A stretch of DNA of 64,000 nucleotides from Fluviicola sp. (GTDB lineage: Bacteria; Bacteroidota; Bacteroidia; Flavobacteriales_D; Crocinitomicaceae), in the NCBI GenBank assembly GCA_031260455.1, contig JAIRJW010000003.1, positions 93,742 to 157,741 on the forward strand, given 5' to 3'. The notes beneath the pieces were generated by a model. That model searched no databases and was not told where the DNA came from. It saw only the letters and a list, made by a program, of their open reading frames with translations. Numbering within the stretch: the first letter of the stretch is position 1; each line of letters starts with the position of its first letter. Below are positions 19,640 to 29,221 of this stretch, piece after piece. The translations under genes were made by a program, and so were the position numbers.

Positions 19640-19647
19640 TAATTTTG
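19640..19647 (+). promoter_or_regulatory. Candidate -7 box of the PIF1-like helicase gene
   Basis: TAATTTTG, exact TAnnTTTG, 18 bases before the ATG at 19666. Confidence 0.4.
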
Positions 19648-19665
19648 CTTATCTTCAGATAAGAG

Positions 19666-21972
19666 ATGAAAGCATATACAGAAACAACCATCAGCAATCC
19701 TGATGAATTTACAGAACGATTTATTAACCAGACCAATAGTCCGGTATTCCTGACGGGGAAAGCCGGAACCGGAAAAACAACCCTGCTCCGAAAAATTGTT
19801 GAAACGACGCATAAAAATACAGTCATCGTAGCTCCAACCGGGATCGCAGCTCTCAATGCCGGTGGAGTAACCATTCATTCGTTCTTCCAGCTTCCATTCA
19901 GTTCATTCATCCCTGAATTCGTCTCGGAAGGATTGGTCAGCGGAAACACCAAATTCGAATCGAAAGAAACGCTGAAACGCCATTTTCATTTCAATAAAAC
20001 GCGTCAGAACCTCATTCGGAGCGTAGAGCTGTTGATTATCGATGAAGTCTCCATGCTTCGTGCCGATTTATTGGATGCAATTGACTGGACTCTGAGAAAC
20101 GTACGCCGGAACAATGATCCGTTCGGAGGCGTTCAGGTGCTTTTCATCGGAGACTTGTTACAGCTCCCTCCCGTCATCAAACCGGAAGAATGGAGCTTGC
20201 TTCAAAAATATTACCGCGGAATTTTCTTTTTTAACGCACACGTTCTCCTGGAGCAGGCTCCGGTCTATATCGAACTGGAAAAAATCTTCCGGCAGGACGA
20301 CCAGCTTTTTATCGATCTGCTGAATCATTTGCGAAACAATCAGATTACGACAGAAGATCGGCAATTACTTGAACGCTACGTCAATCCAGGTTTTGATTCA
20401 ACCAAAGAGGAAGGATATATTACCTTGACAACACACAATTCAAAAGCAGATCAGATCAATGCTGCTGCTTTGGAGTCGCTCCCGGAAAAATCACTGGTTT
20501 ACTCAGCTGAGATCAGGGGAGATTTCCCTCCGCATTTGTATCCGCTGGAAAAAGACACCGAATTGAAGATCGGGGCGCAGATCATGTTTATCAAAAATGA
20601 TATTTCTTTTGAGAAGAATTTCTACAACGGAAAAATGGGCGTTATTCAATCGTTGACTCCGGATGAAATCGAAGTGTTTTTTAAAGACGAAAAACGAAGT
20701 ATTATCGTTGAGAAATACGAATGGAACAATATCAAATACTCACTTAATGAGCAAAACGGTGAAATCGAAGAAGAAGTACTCGGAACATTTGTCCATTATC
20801 CCATTAAACTGGCCTGGGCCATTACCATTCACAAAAGCCAGGGGCTTACTTTCGACAAAGCCGTTCTGGATGTTTCACAGGTTTTTGCTCCCGGACAAGC
20901 TTATGTGGCACTTTCGAGACTTCGCAGTTTATCCGGACTCGTTCTGCTCAAACCGCTTTCCATGAATGGCCTCGTGAACGATCAGCAGGTTGTTTCCTAC
21001 GCTTCAAACAAAACCGCAGAGGATGTCATGCAACTTTATCTCGATCGTGAAACAGCACGGTTTATCTACCATAGCCTGGTTCAAGCCTTTGATTGGTACG
21101 ATTACACAACCAAATGGGCCACTTTTGAATTAGGCTTTAAGTTACAGGGACCCAAAACCGAAAAGGGAAAAGACAAATCCTGGGCTGCCAGCCAGCTTCA
21201 AATCGTTCAAAGCACGTTTGATGCAGCCCGTAAATTCCAAAATCAGCTGTCCAGTCTTTTTTCCAAAGAAAAACCGGACTGGACATTTATTCATGAGCGG
21301 GTTCAGGCTGCCTACAAGTATTTCTACAAACCTTTGGATGCTCAGGTTTATTCGATCATGAAACGACGTTATGAGTTATCCAAAATCAAAAAAACGAAAC
21401 AATACAGCGACGAGCTGGAAGAACTCGAACAGGAAGTAGTAGCAGTAGTTCACCGTTTGATAAAGGCACGTCTGTTAATGGAAACGGTTGTGAACCAAAA
21501 ACCATTCACGAAAGAAACAATCAAAACTCCGGAGCTTATCAACTATGTTATTGCAAAAAGCCACAGCATTCAACAGGAATTGAGAGCTAACCGTTCCATG
21601 CTGGATGAGATGATCGATGAAGATTACAGCGATGTGGTCAAACTGGTCAAAACCAAAACGGCAAAAGAGGAAAAACCTGTCAAAAAAGACACTTACAAAA
21701 TCACCCTGGAATTATTCCGCGAAGGAAAAACGATCAAAGAGATTGCCCGTGAGCGCCAGCTGGGAGTCTCAACTATTGAAGGACATTTTGTCAAACTGAT
21801 CCGCCAGGAACAAATTGACGTGACGGAAATCCTGGATCCGAAACGCATCAGCGAGATTGAAACCTACCTCGAAGGTACGGAAGGTAAAACGCTTGGAACC
21901 ATTAAGGAAGAATTAGGCGACAAAGTCACTTACGGTGAACTGAAACTGGTTCAGGCTTCGAAGACATTGTGA
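19666..21972 (+). CDS. PIF1-like helicase with C-terminal helix-turn-helix module
   Basis: 768 residues. Superfamily 1B helicase core: Walker A GKAGTGKTTLLRKI (residue ~32), motif Ia VAPTGIAALNAGGVTIHSFF, Walker B LLIIDEVSML, and a C-terminal RecA-like end with AITIHKSQGLTFDKAVLDVS and YVALSRLRSLSGLVLL. These are the marks of Pif1/RecD-type enzymes that unwind 5'-3'. Residues ~680-768 (FREGKTIKEIARERQLGVST, then EGHFVKLI) form a helix-turn-helix like the HTH_40 module found at the end of some RecQ proteins. A basic linker (residues ~500-680) joins the two. Likely role: replication-fork or R-loop clearance. Confidence 0.85.
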   Translation: MKAYTETTISNPDEFTERFINQTNSPVFLTGKAGTGKTTLLRKIVETTHKNTVIVAPTGIAALNAGGVTIHSFFQLPFSSFIPEFVSEGLVSGNTKFESKETLKRHFHFNKTRQNLIRSVELLIIDEVSMLRADLLDAIDWTLRNVRRNNDPFGGVQVLFIGDLLQLPPVIKPEEWSLLQKYYRGIFFFNAHVLLEQAPVYIELEKIFRQDDQLFIDLLNHLRNNQITTEDRQLLERYVNPGFDSTKEEGYITLTTHNSKADQINAAALESLPEKSLVYSAEIRGDFPPHLYPLEKDTELKIGAQIMFIKNDISFEKNFYNGKMGVIQSLTPDEIEVFFKDEKRSIIVEKYEWNNIKYSLNEQNGEIEEEVLGTFVHYPIKLAWAITIHKSQGLTFDKAVLDVSQVFAPGQAYVALSRLRSLSGLVLLKPLSMNGLVNDQQVVSYASNKTAEDVMQLYLDRETARFIYHSLVQAFDWYDYTTKWATFELGFKLQGPKTEKGKDKSWAASQLQIVQSTFDAARKFQNQLSSLFSKEKPDWTFIHERVQAAYKYFYKPLDAQVYSIMKRRYELSKIKKTKQYSDELEELEQEVVAVVHRLIKARLLMETVVNQKPFTKETIKTPELINYVIAKSHSIQQELRANRSMLDEMIDEDYSDVVKLVKTKTAKEEKPVKKDTYKITLELFREGKTIKEIARERQLGVSTIEGHFVKLIRQEQIDVTEILDPKRISEIETYLEGTEGKTLGTIKEELGDKVTYGELKLVQASKTL

Positions 21973-22057
21973 GATTGTTTCATTTTTTGACTAAAGCCTT
22001 TGACAATGAATATGTTTTATCGTTCCCTCGTTACAGGAAGGAAAAATAGCGCATTAA

Positions 22058-22384
22058 TTAAAACAGTTTTTTGTTTTCTTTGTGACGAGTAGCATCCCTA
22101 TCTGTTTTTTTCGCGATATTTTTTTCCAGAGCCTCTTCCAGATCAACTCCCGTTTGGTTTGCCAGACAGATCAAAACGAACAGTACATCTGCCAGTTCAT
22201 CACCCAGATCCTTGTTTTTATCGCTCTCCTTTTCACTTTGCTCGCCGTATCTTCTGGCAATAATACGAGCCACTTCTCCCACTTCTTCTGTCAGCATAGT
22301 CATATTGGTCAGCTCATTGAAATAACGAACTCCCACTTTTTTTATCCACTGATCTACTTTTTTTTGTGCTTCTGAAATTTCCAC
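22058..22384 (-). CDS. MazG-like nucleotide pyrophosphohydrolase
   Basis: 108 residues from a GTG at 22384. The alpha-helical MazG fold is shown by the metal-binding pattern: EEVGE in one helix and DELADVLFVLI (ExxD type) in the next. Such enzymes hydrolyse non-canonical or stress-related NTPs to NMP and pyrophosphate. The start codon shares one base with the dtd stop codon (TAGTG), so the two are translationally coupled. The pair of D-Tyr/D-aminoacyl-tRNA deacylase and MazG-like enzyme is a proof-reading or sanitising operon. The single-domain form is much shorter than E. coli MazG (~263 residues). Confidence 0.9.
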   Translation of the reverse strand: MEISEAQKKVDQWIKKVGVRYFNELTNMTMLTEEVGEVARIIARRYGEQSEKESDKNKDLGDELADVLFVLICLANQTGVDLEEALEKNIAKKTDRDATRHKENKKLF

Positions 22385-22836
22385 TATTCTCTGTTTTTCG
22401 AATCTATTATAATGGTTACCGGTCCGTCATTAATCAAGGTCACTTGCATATCGGCACCAAAAATTCCTGTTTCTACTTTTTTCCCCAAGAGAAATGTTGC
22501 TTTCTCAATAAAGGATTCATACAGCGGAATTGCCTGCTCTGGTCGAGCAGCAGCAACAAAGCCAGGCCTGTTTCCTTTTTTGGTTGATGCATGAAGCGTG
22601 AACTGGCTCACCACTAGTAATCCGCCGTCAATATCCTGCAGGGAATAGTTCATTTTTCCTCCGGCATCGGAGAAAATCCGCATCTGGATCAATTTCTGAA
22701 CCAGCCAATAAACATCTTCTTCTGAATCTGCCAGCTCAATTCCCAGCAAGACGAGTAGTCCCTGGCCGATTGCACCGATAATTTTCTTTTCCACTGTGAC
22801 GCTCGCCTGGGAAACTCTTTGTATGACTAGTCGCAT
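22384..22836 (-). CDS. dtd: D-aminoacyl-tRNA deacylase
   Basis: 150 residues from the ATG at 22836 ([16 protein letters not shown]), the family start; an ATG two codons upstream lies inside the -7 promoter box and cannot be used. The enzyme removes D-amino acids and mischarged Gly from tRNA. Diagnostic motifs are SQFTLHAS (with the catalytic-site Ser-Gln) and the Gly-cisPro motif region [14 protein letters not shown]; the end [19 protein letters not shown] is also typical. Cytoplasmic. It shares a base with the downstream MazG-like gene and has its own promoter, 3 bases from the start codon. Confidence 0.96.
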   Translation of the reverse strand: MRLVIQRVSQASVTVEKKIIGAIGQGLLVLLGIELADSEEDVYWLVQKLIQMRIFSDAGGKMNYSLQDIDGGLLVVSQFTLHASTKKGNRPGFVAAARPEQAIPLYESFIEKATFLLGKKVETGIFGADMQVTLINDGPVTIIIDSKNRE

Positions 22837-22839
22837 GGT

Positions 22840-22847
22840 CAAATATA
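22840..22847 (-). promoter_or_regulatory. -7 box of dtd, leaderless geometry
   Basis: TATATTTG on the minus strand, exact TAnnTTTG, ends 3 bases before the dtd ATG. Transcription would start at or within a base or two of the A of ATG. Confidence 0.5.
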
Positions 22848-22961
22848 CAGATTACAGAAAAATTTGAGCCCTTTGTTTTTCAATCTCCAGAACATTAAAA
22901 TATCGCAATATTTGAATTTAACAATATTATTAAGTTCAAAAGTTATTATTTTGGAACTTTA

Positions 22962-23918
22962 TTATTCAAGGCCACGCTTATTCCGGCGATATGCTTCACC
23001 ATCCTCCGACATCAATTGCAGGTAAGTCAGGTAACGACTTTCATAGATTTCTCCGTTTTTCACAGCTCCTTTCACCGCGCAGGCAGGTTCATTCAAATGC
23101 TGACAGTTATGAAACTTACATGCACCTATCAATTTGCGCATTTCTGGGAAATAATGAGAAATAACTTCTTTTTCCAGGTTCACGACTCCGAAAGCACGGA
23201 TTCCCGGAGTATCGATGATAAAACCACCCGACTGCAATGGGTGCATTTCGGCAAAGGTTGTAGTGTGTTGCCCCTGGTGATGTGCTACGGAAATTTCACC
23301 CACACGCAAATCCAGGGTCGGATCCAGGGCATTGACCAAAGTGCTTTTCCCTGTTCCGGAATGTCCAGCAATCATTACCTGTTGGTCTGTGATCTCATTG
23401 CGCAAAAATTGCACATCTGCCGCGTTGGTAGCCGAGATGGCGTGACAGGGATAGCCAATTGATTCGTACATGAACATAATAGCTTTCAGACTCAACAGTT
23501 CTTCGTCATCCAACAAATCGACCTTATTAAAAATCAGCGTTGTCGGAATGCGAAAGGATTCAGCAGCAACCAGGAAACGGTCGATAAACACAAAATGTGT
23601 CTCCGGAAACTTCAGGGTCACCATCAGATAAGCCTGGTCAATGTTTGCAGCCAGAATATGCATTTGTTTACTCAGGTTGGTGCTTTTTCTAACAATGTAG
23701 TTTTCCCGTACTTCGTAATTCACGATTACCCGTTTTCCCTCGTCATCACTTTTTGAATCCAGGATTACAATATCTCCGGCTGCGATCGGGTTGGTAGTCT
23801 TCAGACCTTCCAGACGCAACCGACCTCGAATCCGGCATTCCACTATTTCTCCGTTTGGCAGCAATACCTGGTACCATTTCCCTGTCGATTTTAAAACTCT
23901 TCCGCGAAGATCATTCAT
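22962..23918 (-). CDS. rsgA: Ribosome small-subunit-dependent GTPase A
   Basis: 318 residues. RsgA matures the 30S subunit late in assembly. The N-terminal OB fold (residues 1-70, GRVLKSTGKWYQVLLPNG) precedes a circularly permuted GTPase: the G4 motif FNKVD comes before G1 (GHSGTGKSTLVN) and G3 (DTPGIRAFG). The C-terminal zinc knuckle is CKFHNCQHLNEPACAV. All are standard. It is upstream of dtd on the same strand with a 125-base gap and carries its own promoter box 4 bases from the ATG. Confidence 0.97.
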   Translation of the reverse strand: MNDLRGRVLKSTGKWYQVLLPNGEIVECRIRGRLRLEGLKTTNPIAAGDIVILDSKSDDEGKRVIVNYEVRENYIVRKSTNLSKQMHILAANIDQAYLMVTLKFPETHFVFIDRFLVAAESFRIPTTLIFNKVDLLDDEELLSLKAIMFMYESIGYPCHAISATNAADVQFLRNEITDQQVMIAGHSGTGKSTLVNALDPTLDLRVGEISVAHHQGQHTTTFAEMHPLQSGGFIIDTPGIRAFGVVNLEKEVISHYFPEMRKLIGACKFHNCQHLNEPACAVKGAVKNGEIYESRYLTYLQLMSEDGEAYRRNKRGLE

Positions 23919-23922
23919 GAAA

Positions 23923-23930
23923 CAAAATTA
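23923..23930 (-). promoter_or_regulatory. -7 box of rsgA, leaderless geometry
   Basis: TAATTTTG on the minus strand, exact TAnnTTTG, ends 4 bases before the rsgA ATG at 23918. Confidence 0.5.
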
Positions 23931-24046
23931 CATAAAAGCACCCCATAGTATTTTATTTCTATTTCAAATGAAAGGATTTTGAAAGATTTTCAATACAAAT
24001 CAAGGAAGGTTTCCGCCCAATCCAACGTTATTCCGATCGCATTCGT

Positions 24047-24054
24047 TATCTTCG
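24047..24054 (+). promoter_or_regulatory. Candidate -7 box of gldA
   Basis: TATCTTCG, one mismatch from TAnnTTTG, 21 bases before the gldA ATG. Confidence 0.35.
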
Positions 24055-24075
24055 TAGCCAAAGTTTGAAGGAAGT

Positions 24076-24981
24076 ATGTCGATTGAAGTAAAAAATCTTT
24101 CCAAGTATTATGGCGAACAAGCAGCTGTAAATGATATTACTTTTTCCATCGGAAAAGGCGAGATCATTGGTTTCTTAGGACCCAATGGTGCCGGTAAATC
24201 GACTACTATGAAAATGATTACCGGATTTATTCCCGCAACGGAAGGAAGTATTCACGTTTGCGGTATTCCCGTTTCAGTTGATTCCATCGAAACCCGCAAG
24301 CGAATCGGTTATCTTCCGGAGAACAATCCGTTGTACCTGGACATGTATGTAAAGGAATACCTGGAATTTGTTGGGAAGATCTACAAGGTAAAAAACCTGA
24401 AAGAACGCGTAAAGGAAATGATTCAGCTCGTTGGTCTGGAAGTAGAGCAAAATAAAAAGATCGGGATGCTTTCCAAAGGCTACCGCCAGCGTGTGGGATT
24501 GGCTCAGGCGATTATTCACAACCCGGATGTGTTAATTCTCGATGAACCAACTTCTGGTCTGGATCCGAACCAGTTGGTCGAAATCCGTGAACTGATCAAA
24601 CGTATCGGGAAAGAAAAAACGGTGATGCTTTCAACGCACATTCTCCAGGAAGTCGAAGCAATCTGCGACCGTGTAATCATTATTAGAAAAGGCCAGCTGG
24701 TTGCTGATAACCTGGCCTCAAATCTTCAGGTTGCAACAGACAACACACAAGTTGTGTATGTAGAATTTGACAGAATTGTTGCCAAAAACCTGCTTCAAAA
24801 AATTCCAGGAGTTTCGAAAATTGAACGTGTGTCCGATTCCAGATACCTTATCGAAAGCCAGTCTGTAGATGACCTGCGTAAAATAGTAGCCCAGTTTGCT
24901 CAGCAGCATAATTTACTTATACTTACACTGCGTACGGAAGAGAAATCGCTCGAAAAAGTGTTCAAATCATTGACAAAATGA
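24076..24981 (+). CDS. gldA: Gliding-associated ABC transporter ATP-binding protein GldA
   Basis: 301 residues. Walker A GPNGAGKSTT, Q-loop YLPENNPLYLDMYV, signature LSKGYRQRVGLAQAI, Walker B VLILDEPTSGLDP, H-loop STHILQEVEAICDR. The LPENNPLY and SKGYRQRVGLA variants are characteristic of the GldA group. GldA pairs with the permease parts GldF and GldG, which are not in this window; the complex is needed for gliding in some Flavobacteriia, though its substrate is unknown. Related ATPases of NatA type are the alternative. A strong terminator follows and aqpZ converges on it. Confidence 0.88.
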   Translation: MSIEVKNLSKYYGEQAAVNDITFSIGKGEIIGFLGPNGAGKSTTMKMITGFIPATEGSIHVCGIPVSVDSIETRKRIGYLPENNPLYLDMYVKEYLEFVGKIYKVKNLKERVKEMIQLVGLEVEQNKKIGMLSKGYRQRVGLAQAIIHNPDVLILDEPTSGLDPNQLVEIRELIKRIGKEKTVMLSTHILQEVEAICDRVIIIRKGQLVADNLASNLQVATDNTQVVYVEFDRIVAKNLLQKIPGVSKIERVSDSRYLIESQSVDDLRKIVAQFAQQHNLLILTLRTEEKSLEKVFKSLTK

Positions 24982-25012
24982 GATATTGTTTTCAAAACAG
25001 ATGCGAGAAGGA

Positions 25013-25052
25013 GCTGTCTCCTATGCTTGCTTGCACAAACATAGGAGACAGC
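25013..25052 (+). terminator. Terminator of gldA
   Basis: Perfect 13-bp stem (GCTGTCTCCTATG with its complement) around a 14-base loop, 31 bases after the gldA stop, followed by a pyrimidine-rich tail. Confidence 0.8.
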
Positions 25053-25078
25053 CCCTTGTCTTTTCTATTGTCAGCTAA

Positions 25079-25765
25079 TCACTCTTTATTCGGAGCAAGG
25101 TATTTATAGGCCAAACCAGCAATCACCGCTCCCAAGATCGGTGCAAGCCAGAATAACCACAATTGCTCAAGCGCCCAGCCTTGTACAAAAATTGCCTGAC
25201 TGGTACTTCTTGCAGGATTCACAGAAGTATTTGTCACCGGAATGCTGATCAAGTGGATGAGTGTTAAACCCAAGCCAATCGCGATACCAGCAAAACCAGC
25301 AGAAGCATTCTTGTGTGTTGCTCCCAGGATAATGATCAGGAACAGGAAGGTCATCACCATTTCCGTTATCAATGCAGATCCCATAGTGTATCCTCCAGGA
25401 GAATGTGCTCCGTAACCATTAGCTGCAAATCCTCCTAACTCAAATCCCGGTTTACCACTTGCAATCAAATACAGAATCCCGGCACCGGCAATTCCTCCCA
25501 AAACCTGCGAAATGATGTAAGGGAGCACATCTTTGGCTTCAAAACGTCCTCCAGCCCACAAACCGATCGTAACGGCAGGATTCAGATGGCATCCTGAAAT
25601 ATGTCCGATAGCATAAGCCATAGTCAGGACAGTTAAACCAAAAGCAATGGCAACACCTACAAATCCAATTCCCAACTCAGGGAATCCTGCTGCAAGGACA
25701 GCACTTCCGCAACCTCCCAGAACCAGCCAGAAAGTTCCGATGAACTCGGCTAATAGTTTTTTCAT
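25079..25765 (-). CDS. aqpZ: Aquaporin Z
   Basis: 228 residues, near E. coli AqpZ (231). Six membrane segments and the two NPA boxes are present: HLNPAVT near residue 62 and SVNPARST near 183. The Arg after the second NPA and the His in [12 protein letters not shown] form the narrow water-selective filter, so it is a water channel and not a glycerol facilitator (no GLYxx/Asp signature of GlpF). Inner membrane. Single gene, convergent with gldA. Confidence 0.95.
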   Translation of the reverse strand: MKKLLAEFIGTFWLVLGGCGSAVLAAGFPELGIGFVGVAIAFGLTVLTMAYAIGHISGCHLNPAVTIGLWAGGRFEAKDVLPYIISQVLGGIAGAGILYLIASGKPGFELGGFAANGYGAHSPGGYTMGSALITEMVMTFLFLIIILGATHKNASAGFAGIAIGLGLTLIHLISIPVTNTSVNPARSTSQAIFVQGWALEQLWLFWLAPILGAVIAGLAYKYLAPNKE

Positions 25766-25848
25766 AATTATAGTTTTATAATTTATAAGCTTACTGCACT
25801 TTGCAATAAATATTATTTTAAATATAAATATTGTTCGTGAAAAATCAA

Positions 25849-26517
25849 CTAATTAGTTTCTACTACCGGTTTCTCTCCTAAAATTCTTTTTGCAAGGTAA
25901 TGCATGACATAGATCAGTGGCGTAAGACAGGTAGCTATAAACAATTTAGTCAGATATCCCGTAATTGCCAGGACCAGAACCAACTTTAAAGGATAAGCAC
26001 CGGAGAACCATAAGCCGATCAGAGCCACCATAAACGAATCAACTAATTGGGAAATAACGGTCGACCCCGTGCTTCTTAACCAGATCATCTTTCCTTTGGT
26101 CAGTTTATTGAACAAATGGAACAACTGGATATCCAACAACTGGGAGGTAACAAATGCGCAGATGCTTCCAACCATGATCCAGAGAGAACCCCCGAAAGCT
26201 TTGGCAAATTCCTTGTCGGACAGCCACGACCCTTCCGCCGCCGGAAGCTGAACTGCTACGTATACTACCAGGAAACAAAACGCAATCAAAGCAGTCGTAA
26301 TCCAGCTCAACCTGAGAACTGCCTGTTTTCCGAAATACTCGTTCATCACATCTGTCAGCAAAAACACAACAGGCCAGGGAACAATTCCCGCAATCATAGG
26401 CGCGAGATAAGGTCCCATATAAACCAATTTAGCTGAAATCAACTCGGCAACAATCGCACTGGAGATGAAGATTCCTGCCATGACCATGAAGGCAATTTCT
26501 TTTCTAGTCTGAAGCAT
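25849..26517 (-). CDS. yhhQ: Queuosine precursor transporter (YhhQ/VUT family)
   Basis: 222 residues, about six membrane segments. Family marks are the [12 protein letters not shown] start, [19 protein letters not shown] in the second segment, and the SSTxxSQLxD-like element here as [15 protein letters not shown]. YhhQ-type proteins import preQ0/preQ1 or queuine-related bases used for tRNA modification. No queuosine biosynthesis gene is adjacent and no preQ1 riboswitch is recognisable upstream. A near-match -7 box (TAATTTAG) lies 3-4 bases from the ATG. The substrate is from family knowledge. Confidence 0.88.
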   Translation of the reverse strand: MLQTRKEIAFMVMAGIFISSAIVAELISAKLVYMGPYLAPMIAGIVPWPVVFLLTDVMNEYFGKQAVLRLSWITTALIAFCFLVVYVAVQLPAAEGSWLSDKEFAKAFGGSLWIMVGSICAFVTSQLLDIQLFHLFNKLTKGKMIWLRSTGSTVISQLVDSFMVALIGLWFSGAYPLKLVLVLAITGYLTKLFIATCLTPLIYVMHYLAKRILGEKPVVETN

Positions 26518-26641
26518 GCCCTAAATTAATGAAAACTTTTTCAGGAAAATACCCTGGTGCTGAAATCAAAAGCATTTGCAGCAAATGTTGTTCTTTGTGA
26601 CGAACACTCATTCTCATGAAGATACGGATACGACCTGTCCG

Positions 26642-26779
26642 TTAGCTTAAAACTGCACCCTCCATCGGATAACTGAATAAAAAATCATCCTGCACAGGAT
26701 ACTCATCCTGAGGATTAATAGGATTACCTTCTGTTTCATGATAATTATTAATTCCTTTTTTGAAGTACTTTGATTCCAT
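26642..26779 (-). CDS. Possible 45-residue small protein
   Basis: A 45-codon frame with ATG at 26779, hydrophilic product starting MESKYFKKGINNYHETEG and ending FSYPMEGAVLS. It has a proline- and acidic-rich middle and no signal or membrane part. It is the only plausible gene in the 300-base gap between the transporter and tyrS, and is divergent from tyrS; no TAnnTTTG box is obvious on its own strand. The protein-like composition argues for it, the short length against. No family recognised. Confidence 0.35.
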   Translation of the reverse strand: MESKYFKKGINNYHETEGNPINPQDEYPVQDDFLFSYPMEGAVLS

Positions 26780-26798
26780 GCCAAAAGCCCTATTTTTG
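26769..26798 (+). promoter_or_regulatory. Promoter of tyrS (-33 TTTG and -7 TATTTTTG)
   Basis: TTTG at 26769-26772, an 18-base spacer, and TATTTTTG at 26791-26798, an exact TAnnTTTG. The ATG is 21 bases further on. Confidence 0.6.
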
Positions 26799-26819
26799 CA
26801 CCAGCAATAAAAGAAGTAC

Positions 26820-28100
26820 ATGAAAATGAATGTCATTGAAGAATTAAGATGGAGGGGGATGGTTCAGGATATCATGCCCGGTTTGGAAGAACAACTGCTT
26901 AAAGAAATGACTTCCGGTTACGTAGGTTTTGACCCAACGGCAGATTCACTCCACGTAGGGAACCTGCTACCAATCATGTTACTGAAACATTTCCAGTTGG
27001 CTGGGCACAAGCCTTACGCTTTGGTCGGGGGTGCAACGGGAATGGTTGGCGATCCTACCGGAAAATCGGCTGAACGCAACCTGCTGGACGAGGAAACATT
27101 GAATCGTAACATTGCTGGTGTTCAAAAGCAATTGCGCCAGTTCCTGGATTTTGAAACAGGAGAGAACAAGGCGGAACTGGTTAACAATTTTGACTGGATG
27201 CGGCATTTTTCTTTCCTGGATTTTATCCGCGACGTAGGAAAACACATCACAGTCAATTACATGAGTGCAAAGGATTCTGTAAAAAAACGCGTGGAAACAG
27301 GAATCTCCTTCACGGAATTCTCTTATCAGCTGATCCAGGGCTATGATTTCCTGCACTTGTACAAAAATAACCAGGTAAAAGTTCAGTTCGGCGGTTCCGA
27401 CCAATGGGGAAATATCACGACCGGAACGGAATTGATTCGCAAAATCACTGGTGGTGAAGCTTATGCTTTTACATGTCCGTTGCTGACAAAATCCGACGGA
27501 GGAAAATTCGGAAAAACAGAATCTGGAACTATCTGGCTGGATCCTGAAAAAACCAGCCCTTATGCTTTTTACCAGTTCTGGTTAAATACTTCGGATGAAG
27601 ATGCGGTCAAACTGATCCGTTTCTATACCCTGAAATCAAAAGAGGAGATTAATGCGATTGAAAAAGAGCACCATGAAGCTCCACATCTACGTGTGCTTCA
27701 AAAAGCAATCGCAGAAGAAGTAACTGTTCGCGTACACGGACAGGAAGCATTAGACATGGCTATTGTAGCTTCCAATATTTTGTTCGGAAAATCTACTTCG
27801 GAAGATTTGAAAAAATTGTCCAATGACACATTCCTGAGCATTTTTGACGGTGTTCCGATGGCAACTGTTAAGCGTGCCGAACTGAATGACGGAATTAGTA
27901 TCGTTGATTTATTGGGCTCAAAAACAGGATTTTTAACTTCAAACGGGGAAGCAAAACGCGAATTGAAGGCTAACGCGATTTCCCTGAACAAGGACAAAGT
28001 GGGAGAAGGAACACTGGTTGGTCCGGGTGACCTGATTAACAACAAATTCATCCTGCTCGGAAAAGGAAAGAAAAACAATTACATTGTGATCGTAGAATAA
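26820..28100 (+). CDS. tyrS: Tyrosyl-tRNA synthetase
   Basis: 426 residues, class I synthetase that charges tRNA-Tyr. The HIGH motif is HVGN in [12 protein letters not shown] (residues ~43-46); the tyrosine site is [10 protein letters not shown]; the KMSKS loop is the variant KFGKTESG. The C-terminal ~80 residues are an S4-like RNA-binding domain ([20 protein letters not shown] to [19 protein letters not shown]). The start at 26820 has another Met two residues later; either is possible. It begins [18 protein letters not shown]. Confidence 0.97.
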   Translation: MKMNVIEELRWRGMVQDIMPGLEEQLLKEMTSGYVGFDPTADSLHVGNLLPIMLLKHFQLAGHKPYALVGGATGMVGDPTGKSAERNLLDEETLNRNIAGVQKQLRQFLDFETGENKAELVNNFDWMRHFSFLDFIRDVGKHITVNYMSAKDSVKKRVETGISFTEFSYQLIQGYDFLHLYKNNQVKVQFGGSDQWGNITTGTELIRKITGGEAYAFTCPLLTKSDGGKFGKTESGTIWLDPEKTSPYAFYQFWLNTSDEDAVKLIRFYTLKSKEEINAIEKEHHEAPHLRVLQKAIAEEVTVRVHGQEALDMAIVASNILFGKSTSEDLKKLSNDTFLSIFDGVPMATVKRAELNDGISIVDLLGSKTGFLTSNGEAKRELKANAISLNKDKVGEGTLVGPGDLINNKFILLGKGKKNNYIVIVE

Positions 28101-28238
28101 TCCTAAGACTTTTCAGAATTATTTTCCCGGTGGGAAAACTTCCTTTCTATGGGAATTCAAATGATGGTTTTGAAAAACCGCGGGTCTTTTGTATTCCGGT
28201 AACCGGGATAGTGGTTTTTGAAAATTTTTTCTTTCTTT

Positions 28239-29000
28239 TTATCTTCTTTTTGAGAACAACTCTATCGGATACTCCACATCAACCAAAAATAATCCTTTTG
28301 CTGGAACGGAAAGTTTTGCCTCTCCCCGGTTTTTCATGATGATAATTTCCTCCATCTGTTTTTCAGTCAATTTGCCATACCCCACATCCAGTAAGGTTCC
28401 GACAATTGCCCGAACCATATTCCGCAAAAATCGGTCTGCCTGGATTTCGAAAAACCAGCTTTGATCATTTTGCTGAATCCATCTGGCTCTGTACACTGTA
28501 CAAATATTGGTTTTTACATCCGTATGAAGTTTGGAAAAAGAAGTAAAATCCTGTTTCCCCAACAAATACTTCGCAGCCCGGTTCATGGCATCAAAATCAC
28601 AACTTTGAGGCAGGTGCCAACTATCCAGAGCAAAGGGATTTTTTTCCCGGTTTACAAAGTAACGATAGGTTCTCGCAATGGCAGAAAAGCGGGCATGAAA
28701 TGCCTCACTGACTCGTTGAGCGGAAAATACGGAAATGTCTTCGGGGAGCATTTTGTTTAGTTTATAAACCAACTGAGCGCAATCCATTTCTGTTCCCGTT
28801 TCGAAATGCGCAACATAATAAGATGCATGAACTCCGGTATCCGTTCTTCCGCAACCGGTAACCGAAATCGGAACATTTCCCCCCAAACGGGAAAGCCTGT
28901 ATTCCAGTTCTTCCTGAACAGAAGTCGCATTAGGCTGAATTTGCCAGCCATGATAGTCCGTTCCGCGATAAGCGAGTTCCAGGGCATATCGAAATATCAT
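28239..29000 (-). CDS. truA: tRNA pseudouridine(38-40) synthase
   Basis: 253 residues. TruA converts uridines 38-40 of the anticodon arm. The catalytic Asp sits in GCGRTDTGVHASYYVAHF (residue ~54); further conserved parts are YRYFVNRE, FTSFSKLHTDVKT and FLRNMVRAIVGTLLDVG. Length is standard. The gene is alone and convergent with tyrS; its promoter box lies 4 bases upstream of the ATG. Confidence 0.97.
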   Translation of the reverse strand: MIFRYALELAYRGTDYHGWQIQPNATSVQEELEYRLSRLGGNVPISVTGCGRTDTGVHASYYVAHFETGTEMDCAQLVYKLNKMLPEDISVFSAQRVSEAFHARFSAIARTYRYFVNREKNPFALDSWHLPQSCDFDAMNRAAKYLLGKQDFTSFSKLHTDVKTNICTVYRARWIQQNDQSWFFEIQADRFLRNMVRAIVGTLLDVGYGKLTEKQMEEIIIMKNRGEAKLSVPAKGLFLVDVEYPIELFSKRR

Positions 29001-29004
29001 AAAG

Positions 29005-29012
29005 CAAAGTTA
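29005..29012 (-). promoter_or_regulatory. -7 box of truA, leaderless geometry
   Basis: TAACTTTG on the minus strand, exact TAnnTTTG, ends 4 bases before the truA ATG at 29000. Confidence 0.5.
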
Positions 29013-29190
29013 CACAATCCTTTCACTTCACACATGAAAGTTCCTTTTTCCCCGAATCATGAAGATTTGAATTTCTTGTTATTATTCAGGGGAAGATAAG
29101 AGAAATTGTATCTTAACATTAAAATAATCCACCACTCATTAATTAATCATTTCGTAACTCAAAAATAATTATTAAAGAAACTTACAAGGA

Positions 29191-29198
29191 TAATTTTG
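29191..29198 (+). promoter_or_regulatory. Candidate -7 box of the two-component operon
   Basis: TAATTTTG, exact TAnnTTTG, 23 bases before the response-regulator ATG. Confidence 0.45.
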
Positions 29199-29221
29199 CT
29201 CAAACTTTAAGAGCAAACGCA

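Noticed and set aside
25849..26640. A preQ1 riboswitch in front of the queuosine-precursor transporter.
   Set aside because: The upstream region shows no preQ1 hairpin with the A-rich tail.
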